A stretch of 64,000 bases of DNA, from NCBI RefSeq assembly GCF_002174125.1, contig NZ_NEXX01000008.1:1-64000 (forward strand), written 5' to 3'. This document shows, piece after piece, positions 55,739 to 64,000 of this stretch (its first letter is position 1; every line of letters starts with the position of its first letter). The position numbers were made by a program, and so were the translations under genes. The DNA is from Acinetobacter populi. GTDB taxonomy: Bacteria > Pseudomonadota > Gammaproteobacteria > Pseudomonadales > Moraxellaceae. A model generated the notes under the pieces. That model was not told where the DNA came from. It saw nothing but the letters and a program-made list of their open reading frames with translations, and searched no databases.

Positions 55739-57238
55739 ATGTTTATTGAAGAAAAAAAGCAACAACATCGGCCAAACCTGCAACATCGACTACCGACTTT
55801 ACTGGGGTTGTGCATCGGACTGCTCATCTATCCGGCTGCTTATGCTCAGGAGTATAGCTATGCTCAGGCAGAACAGCAGATTCTCCAGCATTCCTATACA
55901 GCTCAGGCAAATACTGCCCTACAACAGGCCGCACAACTCGAAGCCGAAGCGGTTAAGGGTTTGGGCTTACCACGCATAGACCTAAACGCACGTGCTTATA
56001 AATTTCATAGCCAGACGGATGTACCACTGGATAATTTTAAACAAAGCATAGAAGATCAATTATCGCAGCGTTTAAGTGACCGTATGTCCGAACTGGAAAA
56101 TATCGGTGTCCCATCCGATATTCTGGATCCGGTAGAATCTGGCATTAATAATATTATTCATGACGGCATTGGCCAACTGCCCAACTATGCCAATTTAACC
56201 CTAGACGATGAAGTCTTTCGTCCAACCATTTCCATGACCATGCCAATCTATACCGGTGGTTTAACCCAGAGTGCCAAACAGGTTACGCAGATTAATGCCC
56301 GACGCAGTGCGTTAAGTACTACCCAGCAGCAGGATGTACAGCGTTTTGAACTGGTTCAAAGTTATTTCTATACGCAACTGCAACAACAACTTTTACTTGC
56401 CAGCCAGGAAAATCTAAATGCCATGCAACGGCATCTGGATAATGCCATCAAATTCGAGCAACAAGGCTTTATCAGCAAAGGTCAGCGTATGCAATTTAAT
56501 GTGGCACGTAATAATGCCGCACGACTATTTCAAACCACACAAAGTAACTATGCTGCCAGTTATTTCCAACTGAAAAACCTGTTACAGGATGAAAATATTA
56601 GTGCCTTGAGTACACCTTTATTTGTTAATAAAACACAAAGTCATCAACTCGATAGCCTGTTGGCGAGTTTTGCCGATCAATCTCCGCTGATCCAGAAATT
56701 ACGCATGGACACCGAACTGGCCAATGAAAAAGTCAAAGTACAGAGTGCCAGTCAAAAACCGAAAATTTTTGCCTTTGGTGAATATGGTCTGGATGACAAA
56801 CATAACTGGATCGTTGGCGTTGTTGCCAGCTACAATCTGTTTTCCGGTATCAATAAAAGTAAACAGGTACAGGCTGCCGAATTACAACGCTATGCCACCG
56901 AACTATTGACCGAAAAAACCAAGCAGGAAATGTCCAATATCATTTATAAAGCCTATAGCGAGTTACAGGATTCTCAGCAATCCCATCAGTTACTCATGGA
57001 AAATATGCTCGCTGCCCAAGAAAATCTGCGCATACAAACCCTTTCCTTTCAGGAAGATATGGGTACAGCCACACAGGTCATTGATGCGGAAAACATGATT
57101 CACACCCTTAAAAGTGAAATCGCATTAAATGCCTATAAATATGTCATGTCTTTGGCCACATTACTGCAAAGCAACGGTTCAATTACCCAGTTTAAAACCT
57201 ATGTTCAACAAAATAATACCGACTATATTGGCAATTAA
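55739..57238 (+). CDS. TolC-family outer-membrane efflux protein
   Basis: The 499-residue protein has an N-terminal hydrophobic signal (LLGLCIGLLIYPAAYAQ) after a basic stretch, and two TolC repeats (about 45-250 and 290-480) with long alpha-helical, Q- and N-rich segments. It would form the outer-membrane channel for the export system encoded downstream. GGTGAG lies 8 bases before the ATG at 55739; the ATG at 55733 is too close. hlyD-type and two permease genes follow within short gaps (14 bp or less). Confidence 0.85.
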   Translation: MFIEEKKQQHRPNLQHRLPTLLGLCIGLLIYPAAYAQEYSYAQAEQQILQHSYTAQANTALQQAAQLEAEAVKGLGLPRIDLNARAYKFHSQTDVPLDNFKQSIEDQLSQRLSDRMSELENIGVPSDILDPVESGINNIIHDGIGQLPNYANLTLDDEVFRPTISMTMPIYTGGLTQSAKQVTQINARRSALSTTQQQDVQRFELVQSYFYTQLQQQLLLASQENLNAMQRHLDNAIKFEQQGFISKGQRMQFNVARNNAARLFQTTQSNYAASYFQLKNLLQDENISALSTPLFVNKTQSHQLDSLLASFADQSPLIQKLRMDTELANEKVKVQSASQKPKIFAFGEYGLDDKHNWIVGVVASYNLFSGINKSKQVQAAELQRYATELLTEKTKQEMSNIIYKAYSELQDSQQSHQLLMENMLAAQENLRIQTLSFQEDMGTATQVIDAENMIHTLKSEIALNAYKYVMSLATLLQSNGSITQFKTYVQQNNTDYIGN

Positions 57239-57252
57239 GATGAGGAAGCATG

Positions 57253-58383
57253 ATGACTGATCCCAACACCCCTGATTCCAAACATCTCAATCCGCCATCA
57301 TCTGATAATGCATCGCATGCAGATCAGAACCATGATGCAACATCACAACAGAAAGCTGAAACATCGAATGAGCAGGATAACAATTCCGACAATCCACAGA
57401 AAAACACCAAGATAAAAATCGCACTGGCGATTTTATTGATCGCATTGCTCGGTCTGATTGCCTTTGGTCTCTGGAAAAGTTATCAGCCCAAAACTGTGAG
57501 TCTGCAAGGTCGTGTCGAAGCCGATACCATTCATATCAGCACCAAAGTACCAAGCCGTATCGAAGCCATCTATGTTCAGGAAGGTCAACCCATCAAACAA
57601 GGACAATTACTGATTAAACTCAGTAGTCCTGAAATTGAAGCAAAAAAACAACAGGCACAAGCAGCTTTGCAATCAGCTTTAGCCTTACAGTCCACAGCCG
57701 AACGCGGTTCGCAAGAAGAAAACATCGAGACATTTTATGCCAACTGGCAAAGTGTCAAAGCACAGGCAGATTTGGCAGACAAAACCTATCAACGTGCGGC
57801 CAATCTCTATCAGCAGGGTGTGATTTCACGCCAGCGCAGAGATGAGCTACATGCTGCAAAAATTTCTGCCAATCAACTGGCCGAAGCCGCCTATCAGCAA
57901 TATGCCCGAACCAAACGTGGCAGTACGCCTGAGCAAAAATCTACCGCAGATGCACAGGTTGAAATTGCCCGTGCCGCGGTACAAGAAGCCAATGCTTTGG
58001 ATGCCGAAACTATTTTGCACGCTCCGGTCGATGGGATTGTCTCAAAAATCTATGGTAAACCGACTGAACTGGTGGCAATGGCTGTACCGGTCGTGAGCAT
58101 TTTACAGCATGATCATTGGGTCAGTCTTGCTGTGCGGGAAGACCAATATGCCAGTGTTTATCAGGAGAAAACGCTAAAAGGCTTTGTCCCTGCCCTCAAT
58201 AAAACAGTCGAGTTTGATATTCACAATATTGAAGCAGAAGGTGACTTTGCAACCATCAAAACCACACGGCAAACAGGTGGCTATGATATTCGCAGTTTTA
58301 AATTACATCTGACACCGCATACGCCGGTTGCCGACCTAAAAGTCGGTATGAGTGTAATTTTCCAGATCAAAGAGCGTAAATAA
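57253..58383 (+). CDS. HlyD-family membrane fusion protein
   Basis: The 376-residue adaptor spans the periplasm between an inner-membrane exporter and TolC. A cytoplasmic, hydrophilic and probably disordered tail of about 55 residues (rich in N, S, D, Q) comes first, then one membrane helix (KIKIALAILLIALLGLIAF, about 55-73). The biotinyl-lipoyl half-motifs are at GRVEADTIHISTKVPSRI and HAPVDGIVSKI, around a coiled coil. The long tail is unusual. GAGGA 6 bases before the ATG at 57253 is best. Confidence 0.88.
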   Translation: MTDPNTPDSKHLNPPSSDNASHADQNHDATSQQKAETSNEQDNNSDNPQKNTKIKIALAILLIALLGLIAFGLWKSYQPKTVSLQGRVEADTIHISTKVPSRIEAIYVQEGQPIKQGQLLIKLSSPEIEAKKQQAQAALQSALALQSTAERGSQEENIETFYANWQSVKAQADLADKTYQRAANLYQQGVISRQRRDELHAAKISANQLAEAAYQQYARTKRGSTPEQKSTADAQVEIARAAVQEANALDAETILHAPVDGIVSKIYGKPTELVAMAVPVVSILQHDHWVSLAVREDQYASVYQEKTLKGFVPALNKTVEFDIHNIEAEGDFATIKTTRQTGGYDIRSFKLHLTPHTPVADLKVGMSVIFQIKERK

Positions 58384-58386
58384 AAA

Positions 58387-59511
58387 ATGTGGGCGTGTAT
58401 CCTGCGTGAACTACATTACTTGCTCAAGAATAAATGGGATTTGGCGCTGGTCACGCTTGCGCCATTGTTTATCATTTTTTTATTCAGCAGTATGTTTTAT
58501 GCAGGTAAGGCAGAGCATTTGCCAATTGCTATTATTGATCAGGATCAAAGTGAATTAAGCCGCAGTATCGAAAAATATCTCAGTCACAATCAAAGTCTTT
58601 CCGTTGCGGTGATTACCAACAGTCAGGACGAGGCTGAGCATTTACTGAATCAGACCAAAATCTGGGGCTATGTGCTGATTCCATCCGGGGCTGAGCAGCG
58701 TCTGGTCAAGGCGCAGGATGCACAAATTGCCATTGCCTTTAATCAATCGTTTTTTAGTATTGGCAACACTATTTCATCGGCCATGATGTTAGGCACATTG
58801 CAGGCCATTGTAGAATTTACTGGTGATGATTATCTGGGAAAGAAACTACCCTATCTCGATGCCCCAACGCCCAACGTTAAAATATCAACCCTGTATAATC
58901 CAGATCTCAATTATGAATTTTATCTGGGACCTTTTGTGGTTCCGGCGATTTTACATTTGCTTTTATGTTGCTGTGTGGCATTTTCAATAGGTCAGGAAAT
59001 CAAACGTCATACCCTGCATGGCTGGCTTGATCAACGTACACTTTTTTCCGCTTTAATGGCGAAGATTCTGGTGTATGTCTGTATTTTTTGTCTATGGACA
59101 TGGCTATGGATGTTCTGGTTGATCGTGATTCGTGGCTGGTTTGTGGCGGGAAGTTTGGGCCTGATTTTAATAGCACAATTTTTATTTTATTTTGCCTATG
59201 CCGTCATTAGTAGCACCATGGTACTGGCAACCAAAAATTTAAGTAAAACCTTTGGTTTTATTGCGGTCTATGGCGGTTCATCACTAAGCTTTGCAGGCGT
59301 CACATTGCCACTGAATAACGCCCCGCTCTTTACAAAGTTTTGGGCCAATATTATTCCCTATACACCTTATGCCAAATTACAAACCGAACAATGGGTGGTA
59401 GGAAGTCCTGTTTATATTTCACTTTATCCTTTGGCACTGATCTTGGTATATTGCATTGTTTATGCTGCAATTTCACTGTTTTTACTGAAAAAAATCTGGC
59501 GGGAGGCATAG
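58387..59511 (+). CDS. ABC-2-type export permease, subunit 1
   Basis: The 374-residue inner-membrane protein has one helix near residues 19-38, an extracytoplasmic domain of about 140 residues (IDQDQSELSRSIEKYL), and five helices in the C-terminal half, as in YhhJ/YbhS-type permeases. It follows the hlyD gene by 3 bp and is coupled to the next permease (2-bp gap). Such permeases normally work with an ATPase, which is not encoded nearby. Substrate unknown. Confidence 0.83.
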   Translation: MWACILRELHYLLKNKWDLALVTLAPLFIIFLFSSMFYAGKAEHLPIAIIDQDQSELSRSIEKYLSHNQSLSVAVITNSQDEAEHLLNQTKIWGYVLIPSGAEQRLVKAQDAQIAIAFNQSFFSIGNTISSAMMLGTLQAIVEFTGDDYLGKKLPYLDAPTPNVKISTLYNPDLNYEFYLGPFVVPAILHLLLCCCVAFSIGQEIKRHTLHGWLDQRTLFSALMAKILVYVCIFCLWTWLWMFWLIVIRGWFVAGSLGLILIAQFLFYFAYAVISSTMVLATKNLSKTFGFIAVYGGSSLSFAGVTLPLNNAPLFTKFWANIIPYTPYAKLQTEQWVVGSPVYISLYPLALILVYCIVYAAISLFLLKKIWREA

Positions 59512-59513
59512 AG

Positions 59514-60629
59514 ATGAAGAAGTTTTTATCGCAATTCCTGCATGATTATCTACAAACCTTTAAAAATATTGCCAAAAATCAGTCCATACTCACAACATTA
59601 GTGCTGTCGGTATTGCTGTATAGTTTCTTCTATCCAACTGCTTATAAAGGACAAAATGCCGAATCTATCCCGATTGTGATTGTGGATCAGGAACAGAGTG
59701 CTTTAACCAATACCATTATTACCGAAGTTGCGAAAAGCCCAAATGTAGAGATTAAGACGATCACCAGTAACTTTCTTGAAGCAGAAAGTCTGTTACAACA
59801 ACAAAAAGCGGATGGTATTCTATTACTGCCGGATAATTTATCCCAAAGCATCCGACAGGGAGAAACCGGCGGCATCGGTATCTATTTAAGTACCGCATAT
59901 TTCCTAAAAACCAAACAGATTGGTTTGGGGATTGCACAATCGATTGAACAAACCTTAACTGATTATACCGAGAAATTCGGAGAAATCAGCGAGTTTCATT
60001 TAACTGTTCCCATTCACCAGATTCCGCTATTCAATACCTTATCAGGCTATGGCAGTTATATTTTTCCTGCTGTAGCTTCCATCATTATTCACCAAACGAT
60101 CTTTCTAGGCTTGTGCATGTTGATTGCCGGTTATCGTGATGGCGCCTACACTGGACAAAAATGGCGACCAACCGTATCGGAATTCTGGGCAATTTATGCG
60201 GCAATCCTGACCATTGGCTGTCTAGGCTGTTTTTATTTGTTTGGTTTTACCTTCTGGCTCTATGATTATCCGCGAGGTGGCAATTTCTGGGGCATGATCG
60301 TCACTGTACCGATCTTCGTTAGCTGTGTAATTGCCATGGCAATGTTGTTCGCATCATTTCTGGATATGAGTGAACGCGCAGGACATGTGATTGTATTTAC
60401 CTCGATTCCATTATTTTTATTAAGCGGTACAGCTTGGCCACATCATGCCATGCCGGAATGGCTGCAATACTTTGCTTGGATCTTACCATCAACTAATGGT
60501 GTACAGGCATTAATACAACTCAATCAAATGGGTGCGCCGCTTATTGATGTTTTCCCCAAGTTGATCTATTTAAGTTGTTTGGCGTTGATTTTTTTCATTC
60601 TGGCTTATTATCGTCTGACCAGAAAATAA
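59514..60629 (+). CDS. ABC-2-type export permease, subunit 2
   Basis: The 371-residue product is similar in layout to its neighbour: helix near 26-46, external domain (IVDQEQSALTNTIITEV), and five C-terminal helices. The two probably form a heterodimer. I chose the ATG at 59514 with GGGAGG 7 bases before it; a longer frame in phase begins inside the preceding gene and is rejected. It converges with ogt 9 bp later, without a clear terminator. Confidence 0.83.
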   Translation: MKKFLSQFLHDYLQTFKNIAKNQSILTTLVLSVLLYSFFYPTAYKGQNAESIPIVIVDQEQSALTNTIITEVAKSPNVEIKTITSNFLEAESLLQQQKADGILLLPDNLSQSIRQGETGGIGIYLSTAYFLKTKQIGLGIAQSIEQTLTDYTEKFGEISEFHLTVPIHQIPLFNTLSGYGSYIFPAVASIIIHQTIFLGLCMLIAGYRDGAYTGQKWRPTVSEFWAIYAAILTIGCLGCFYLFGFTFWLYDYPRGGNFWGMIVTVPIFVSCVIAMAMLFASFLDMSERAGHVIVFTSIPLFLLSGTAWPHHAMPEWLQYFAWILPSTNGVQALIQLNQMGAPLIDVFPKLIYLSCLALIFFILAYYRLTRK

Positions 60630-60638
60630 ACCTCAAAC

Positions 60639-61124
60639 CTAAATATTCTGTTCCAGATGCAATAATCTCGTTTTGTTCTCCAGTCCACCGGCAAAACCTG
60701 TTAATGCGCCATTTTTGCCAATCACCCGGTGACAGGGTGCAATAATGGAAATTGGATTTTTGCCATTGGCAGCCCCGACTGCCCGCACTGCCTTGACATT
60801 GCCAACCGCCGCTGCAATCTGTAAGTAACTGCGGGTTTCACCATAAGGGATCTTTAACAATTCTGCCCATACTTTTTGCTGAAAATCAGTGCCATAAAAT
60901 GCCAGAGGCAACTCAAATATTTTACGTTGCCCGGCAAAATATTGCTGTAATTGCTGCTGTGTCTTTAACAGGATCGGATGATCAAGGCTTTCTTGCATCG
61001 CACCCAATAACACACGGCTCGGCTTGTCTGTTTGCCATAATACCGCCACCAATGCATCTTGTGTGGCGATCAACTTAAGTTGCCCAACCGGACTGTCGAT
61101 CCATTGATAAAACAATTCAGACAT
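60639..61124 (-). CDS. ogt: Methylated-DNA--protein-cysteine methyltransferase
   Basis: The 161-residue suicide enzyme removes O6-alkyl groups from guanine in DNA. The active cysteine is C131 in IIAPCHRVIGKNG, followed by the helix LTGFAGGLENKTRLL, and the N-terminal ribonuclease-like domain is short. It resembles Ogt in size. No Ada activator domain is fused to it. It is monocistronic and convergent with the permease gene. Confidence 0.95.
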   Translation of the reverse strand: MSELFYQWIDSPVGQLKLIATQDALVAVLWQTDKPSRVLLGAMQESLDHPILLKTQQQLQQYFAGQRKIFELPLAFYGTDFQQKVWAELLKIPYGETRSYLQIAAAVGNVKAVRAVGAANGKNPISIIAPCHRVIGKNGALTGFAGGLENKTRLLHLEQNI

Positions 61125-61250
61125 GGTGCTTCCTTTATTTTTAAATCGCAGTATCGCCTAATTTACCATCAATATTATCTATTATTGTTATACGATTCCA
61201 TATAAAAAAGTATCTATAATATGGAACTTTTCTTTTCAGCATGGATCGCT

Positions 61251-62519
61251 ATGTCACAAAGTACAGATGCATTTGCAGCCTTACGGTATCGTGATTTTTC
61301 AATTGTGACACTTAATCAGTTCTGTTTGACTTTAGCCATACTCATTCAGGAAATTATTGTATCTTACTCCCTATATCAAATTACCCACGATCCTCTAACA
61401 CTGGGATTAATTGGTCTGGCAGAAGCAATTCCGTTTATTTCATTGTCACTTTGGGGCGGTTATTTTGCAGATCGTTTTAACAAACAACGGATCATGCAGC
61501 TGTGCTTATTTTTTGCAGCACCATTGCCTTGTGTGTTTTGGGTCTTATTTCATTATCATGGTTTAAGCCTGCTAAGTACGCAGGGGCTGGCATGGGGCGT
61601 TTATGCCGTCATTTTCTGTCTGGGTTTGGTTCGAGGCTTTTATAATCCGTCAGCAACCTCTTTAAAACCATTTTTAATTCCAGCACATTTATATGCCAAT
61701 GGCGCAACATGGACCACTATAGGCTGGCAAAGTGGTGTGATTCTAGGTCCAATGCTGGGTGGATTTATGCTGGCTTATCTAGGTCGGGAAACCAGCTTTC
61801 TTTCTGTCACCATTTTATTGACGATCTGTTTTGTTCTGGTGTCTTTTTTAAGTAAACGTACTTTTCCCAGCATTCGGCACGACAGTATTCTGGCCAGTTT
61901 AAAAGAAGGTTTTCAGTTTATTTTTAAAACCAAAATTGTGCTGTGGGCGATTTCTCTGGATCTGGTTTCCGTATTATTTGGCGGTGTGATTGCACTATTG
62001 CCTATCTTTGCGCACGATATTCTCAAAATTGGCGCGGAAGGTTTGGGTTTTCTACGGGCTGCCCCATCAATCGGTGCATTAATCACCATGATTGCCTTAA
62101 CCCGCTTTCCACCCACTCAACATGCCTGGCGTAATATGCTCATCGCAGTGGCAGGATTTGGGGTGTTCACTTTACTGTTTGCCTTCTCAACCACAATGTG
62201 GCTCTCCTTATTTGCCCTTGCCATGACAGGTGCCTGTGACAGTATTTCGGTGGTGATTCGTCAGACCATTTTACAAATTTTTCCACCCGAAAATATGCGG
62301 GGTCGTGTGGCAGCAGTTAATGGTATGTTCGTTTCCAGTAGCAATGAATTAGGCGCTTTCGAGTCCGGTCTTGCAGCCAAATATATGGGTGCAGTGTACG
62401 CTTCCGTTTTTGGTGGTTTAATGACCATGTTCGTAGTCATGGTTAGTTGGTCAAAAACTCGGGATCTGTTTCCGGTTGACATTACCCGCTCACCCTATGA
62501 AACCAAGGATAAGTCTTAG
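61251..62519 (+). CDS. Major facilitator superfamily exporter (EntS-like)
   Basis: The 422-residue protein has about 12 hydrophobic segments and the MFS_3 pattern of enterobactin exporter-like transporters: RYRDFSIVTLNQF at the start, SLWGGYFADRFNKQRIM as the loop 2-3 motif, and PENMRGRVAAVNGMFVS in the second half. Substrate is unknown. The start at 61251 (MSQSTDAFAALRYRDF) has GGA 5 bases before it; the ATG at 61221 has no ribosome-binding site. A terminator lies between it and the convergent receptor gene. Confidence 0.87.
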   Translation: MSQSTDAFAALRYRDFSIVTLNQFCLTLAILIQEIIVSYSLYQITHDPLTLGLIGLAEAIPFISLSLWGGYFADRFNKQRIMQLCLFFAAPLPCVFWVLFHYHGLSLLSTQGLAWGVYAVIFCLGLVRGFYNPSATSLKPFLIPAHLYANGATWTTIGWQSGVILGPMLGGFMLAYLGRETSFLSVTILLTICFVLVSFLSKRTFPSIRHDSILASLKEGFQFIFKTKIVLWAISLDLVSVLFGGVIALLPIFAHDILKIGAEGLGFLRAAPSIGALITMIALTRFPPTQHAWRNMLIAVAGFGVFTLLFAFSTTMWLSLFALAMTGACDSISVVIRQTILQIFPPENMRGRVAAVNGMFVSSSNELGAFESGLAAKYMGAVYASVFGGLMTMFVVMVSWSKTRDLFPVDITRSPYETKDKS

Positions 62520-62547
62520 CGCTTCAACGATTTACCACGCATAAAAA

Positions 62548-62574
62548 AAGCCAATCTAAACATCAGATTGGCTT
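62548..62574. terminator. Bidirectional rho-independent terminator
   Basis: AAGCCAATCT (62548-62557) and AGATTGGCTT (62565-62574) form a 10-bp stem with a 7-base loop. A and T tracts on the two sides serve the znuD-like gene (-) and, less well, the MFS gene (+). Confidence 0.8.
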
Positions 62575-62592
62575 CTTCAATTTTAAATCCGA

Positions 62593-64000
62593 TTAGAATC
62601 TAAAACGTACACCGGCTGTAAAGTTACGGCCTTGTTGTGGAATCGTTGACAAGTAAGAAGCATGGTTATAATAGGTTTCATCAAGCAAGTTATTTGCCTG
62701 TAAATATACCTGATAAGACAAACGATCATTCAGACTCTTATCATAACTCACATCCAGATTAACCAGATTATAGCCTGCACTTACATCTTCAAAATCGGCA
62801 ATATGATCCTGTTTAAAGCCATGGATATATTCTACCCCGCCATGAATTCCATCAAGGAAATTGGCATCAAAACGTACGCCGGCACGCGTTGCAGGAATAC
62901 GTGGTAAATCTCCGCCTTGATCGAGTTTGGCACGAACATGATCGGTGAAGACTTTGGCTTTATATAATGGACTAAACTGATAGCTGACTTCTGCTTCTGC
63001 ACCATAAAAATTGGCATCATCTTGACGGTATTCAATCAGACGGAAGTTTTCATAGCGATCCAGCGTATGTGCATAAATATAGTCATCAACTTGATTATAG
63101 AAAATATTCGCAGCGTAGCGTAAATCACCATCTGTTTTGCGCAGACCAAGTTCTATATTTTGAGATTTTTCTTTATCCAGATTTTCGTTACCAATCTCAT
63201 AGGTGTTGGTCGCAATATGTACACCATTTGCATATAACTCCTGTGAGTTTGGCATACGTTCGCCATAACTCAGTGTCAAAGATGCAACATGGTCAGGAAC
63301 AAATGCCCAGTTGGCTGCTGCCGAAGCAGAAAATGCCGTGTCATCGTAGTTCTTGTATCCACTTTCATCAACGTCAATACTTTGTTTCTCAACACGACCA
63401 CCCAGCTCAAAATGCACATCATTCCATTGATAATGTTCAATTAAGAAGGCTGCCAGATTTTCTGTATTGGTTTTCGGCAAAAAGCTTTCTTCACCTAATG
63501 CTGAAAAATCAAAGTTGGCATACTGTACACCAAATACTCCTTCCCAACCGGCTAAAGGCGTATGTACAAATTCCAGACGGCCATCATAGCCTTTATTCTT
63601 AAAGGTAGTGGCAACTTCACCTTCTTCAATTTCGCTATGCTGATAATCAGTGTAGCTGGCACGGGCACGAACTTTCTCAATTCCGGCAAAAGGCTGCTGA
63701 TATTCGGCACGTAAATCAAAGCGTTTTGATTTCAAATCCACCCATGGTGCGGCTTCACTTTCATGGTCATGATCGTGGTCGTGATCATCTTCTGCACTTT
63801 CATCATCATGACTGCCACAATGTAAACTTGTACCATGTGCATGGCAGTCTTCATATTCGTGACTATGACCCGGTAAAGCATATTTATCGTTACGCTCGGT
63901 ATAGCCGACACCGACAAAGCCTTTGTCACCAATCCAGGATAGGCCCAAGCTGACATTTTCACCTTTGTTCCAAGTGCCATCAACCCGTTTTTCAGCTTCA
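62593..64000 (-). CDS. znuD: TonB-dependent receptor, ZnuD-like, partial (5' end outside window)
   Basis: The reading frame stays open to the right edge, so only the C-terminal ~470 residues are seen; the TTG-started 451-residue frame is not the true start. The part visible is barrel sequence ending VRFRF. A histidine/aspartate-rich loop (GHSHEYEDCHAHG, HCGSHDDESAEDDHDHDHDH) resembles the metal-capturing loop of ZnuD, the outer-membrane zinc receptor of Neisseria and Acinetobacter. Import would be powered by TonB. A Zur box would lie outside the window. Confidence 0.85.
   Translation of the reverse strand, partial: EAEKRVDGTWNKGENVSLGLSWIGDKGFVGVGYTERNDKYALPGHSHEYEDCHAHGTSLHCGSHDDESAEDDHDHDHDHESEAAPWVDLKSKRFDLRAEYQQPFAGIEKVRARASYTDYQHSEIEEGEVATTFKNKGYDGRLEFVHTPLAGWEGVFGVQYANFDFSALGEESFLPKTNTENLAAFLIEHYQWNDVHFELGGRVEKQSIDVDESGYKNYDDTAFSASAAANWAFVPDHVASLTLSYGERMPNSQELYANGVHIATNTYEIGNENLDKEKSQNIELGLRKTDGDLRYAANIFYNQVDDYIYAHTLDRYENFRLIEYRQDDANFYGAEAEVSYQFSPLYKAKVFTDHVRAKLDQGGDLPRIPATRAGVRFDANFLDGIHGGVEYIHGFKQDHIADFEDVSAGYNLVNLDVSYDKSLNDRLSYQVYLQANNLLDETYYNHASYLSTIPQQGRNFTAGVRFRF

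Noticed and set aside
59340..59513. Extended N-terminus of the second permease
   Set aside because: The extra 58 residues lie in another frame of the first permease; the ATG at 59514 has a good ribosome-binding site.
1..64000. CRISPR arrays, tRNA genes, prophage or intact insertion sequences
   Set aside because: No regularly spaced repeats, cloverleaf-type sequences, phage structural genes or transposase genes were seen on reading through; a tRNAscan run would be a useful check.

Overview
The window is chromosomal DNA of a gammaproteobacterium of the Moraxellaceae, most likely an Acinetobacter. The pointers are the AT-rich base composition, the gene order gacS / cysM-rlmD-relA / mazG (shared with Pseudomonas), the blocks pcnB-folK-panB-panC and metX-metW, a piuA-piuC iron-uptake pair, a ZnuD-like zinc receptor, and an rRNA leader at the left edge that resembles Acinetobacter rrn leaders. 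The species cannot be fixed from the sequence alone. Almost everything is housekeeping or conserved accessory sequence; no prophage, intact insertion sequence, CRISPR array or tRNA gene was seen.

Layout. 1-360: leader and two tandem promoters of an rRNA operon running off the left edge (minus strand). 590-3552: LysE-type exporter, AraC regulator and a divergent zinc alcohol dehydrogenase. 3617-9427: metG, a repetitive charged protein, a MITE-like repeat, the Mrp/ApbC Fe-S carrier and an unknown membrane-anchored protein. 9469-15146: a translation block read leftwards (thrS-infC, then rpmI-rplT) split by about 2.6 kb holding yfcG, an XRE regulator, an unknown protein and a small heat-shock gene. 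15375-17941: second LysE exporter and an acyl-CoA synthetase. 18126-23486: pcnB-folK-panB-panC-rapZ-ptsO-darP. 23588-31571: comEA-like gene, mazG, an SDR, a second repeat element, relA, rlmD, an exonuclease, cysM. 31749-37276: GacS hybrid kinase, a crotonase, a hydroxyacid dehydrogenase and a hydroxypyruvate isomerase homologue. 37419-46228: DUF475 membrane protein, amidotransferase/methyltransferase pair, class I fumarase, a lipoprotein, and clpX, clpP, tig. 47012-51111: piuA-like receptor, piuC, FMN hydroxyacid oxidase. 51457-55576: leuA, metX, metW, Sel1 protein. 55739-60629: TolC/HlyD/two ABC-2 permeases. 60639-64000: ogt, an MFS exporter and the 3' part of a ZnuD-like receptor.

The most interesting signals lie in RNA leaders rather than in proteins. 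The hsp20 5' UTR folds on paper into three successive hairpins, the last hiding the whole Shine-Dalgarno behind a UUGCU/AGGA pairing typical of ROSE RNA thermometers. The thrS leader has a 7-bp stem with a 7-base loop carrying GGU in anticodon position, which looks like a tRNA-Thr mimic for autoregulation. infC (ATT) and pcnB (no in-frame ATG) both use non-AUG starts, as in E. coli. Other points are two inverted-repeat-bounded elements, paired identical palindromes at the piuA transcription start, and a four-gene export cluster with no ATPase gene.
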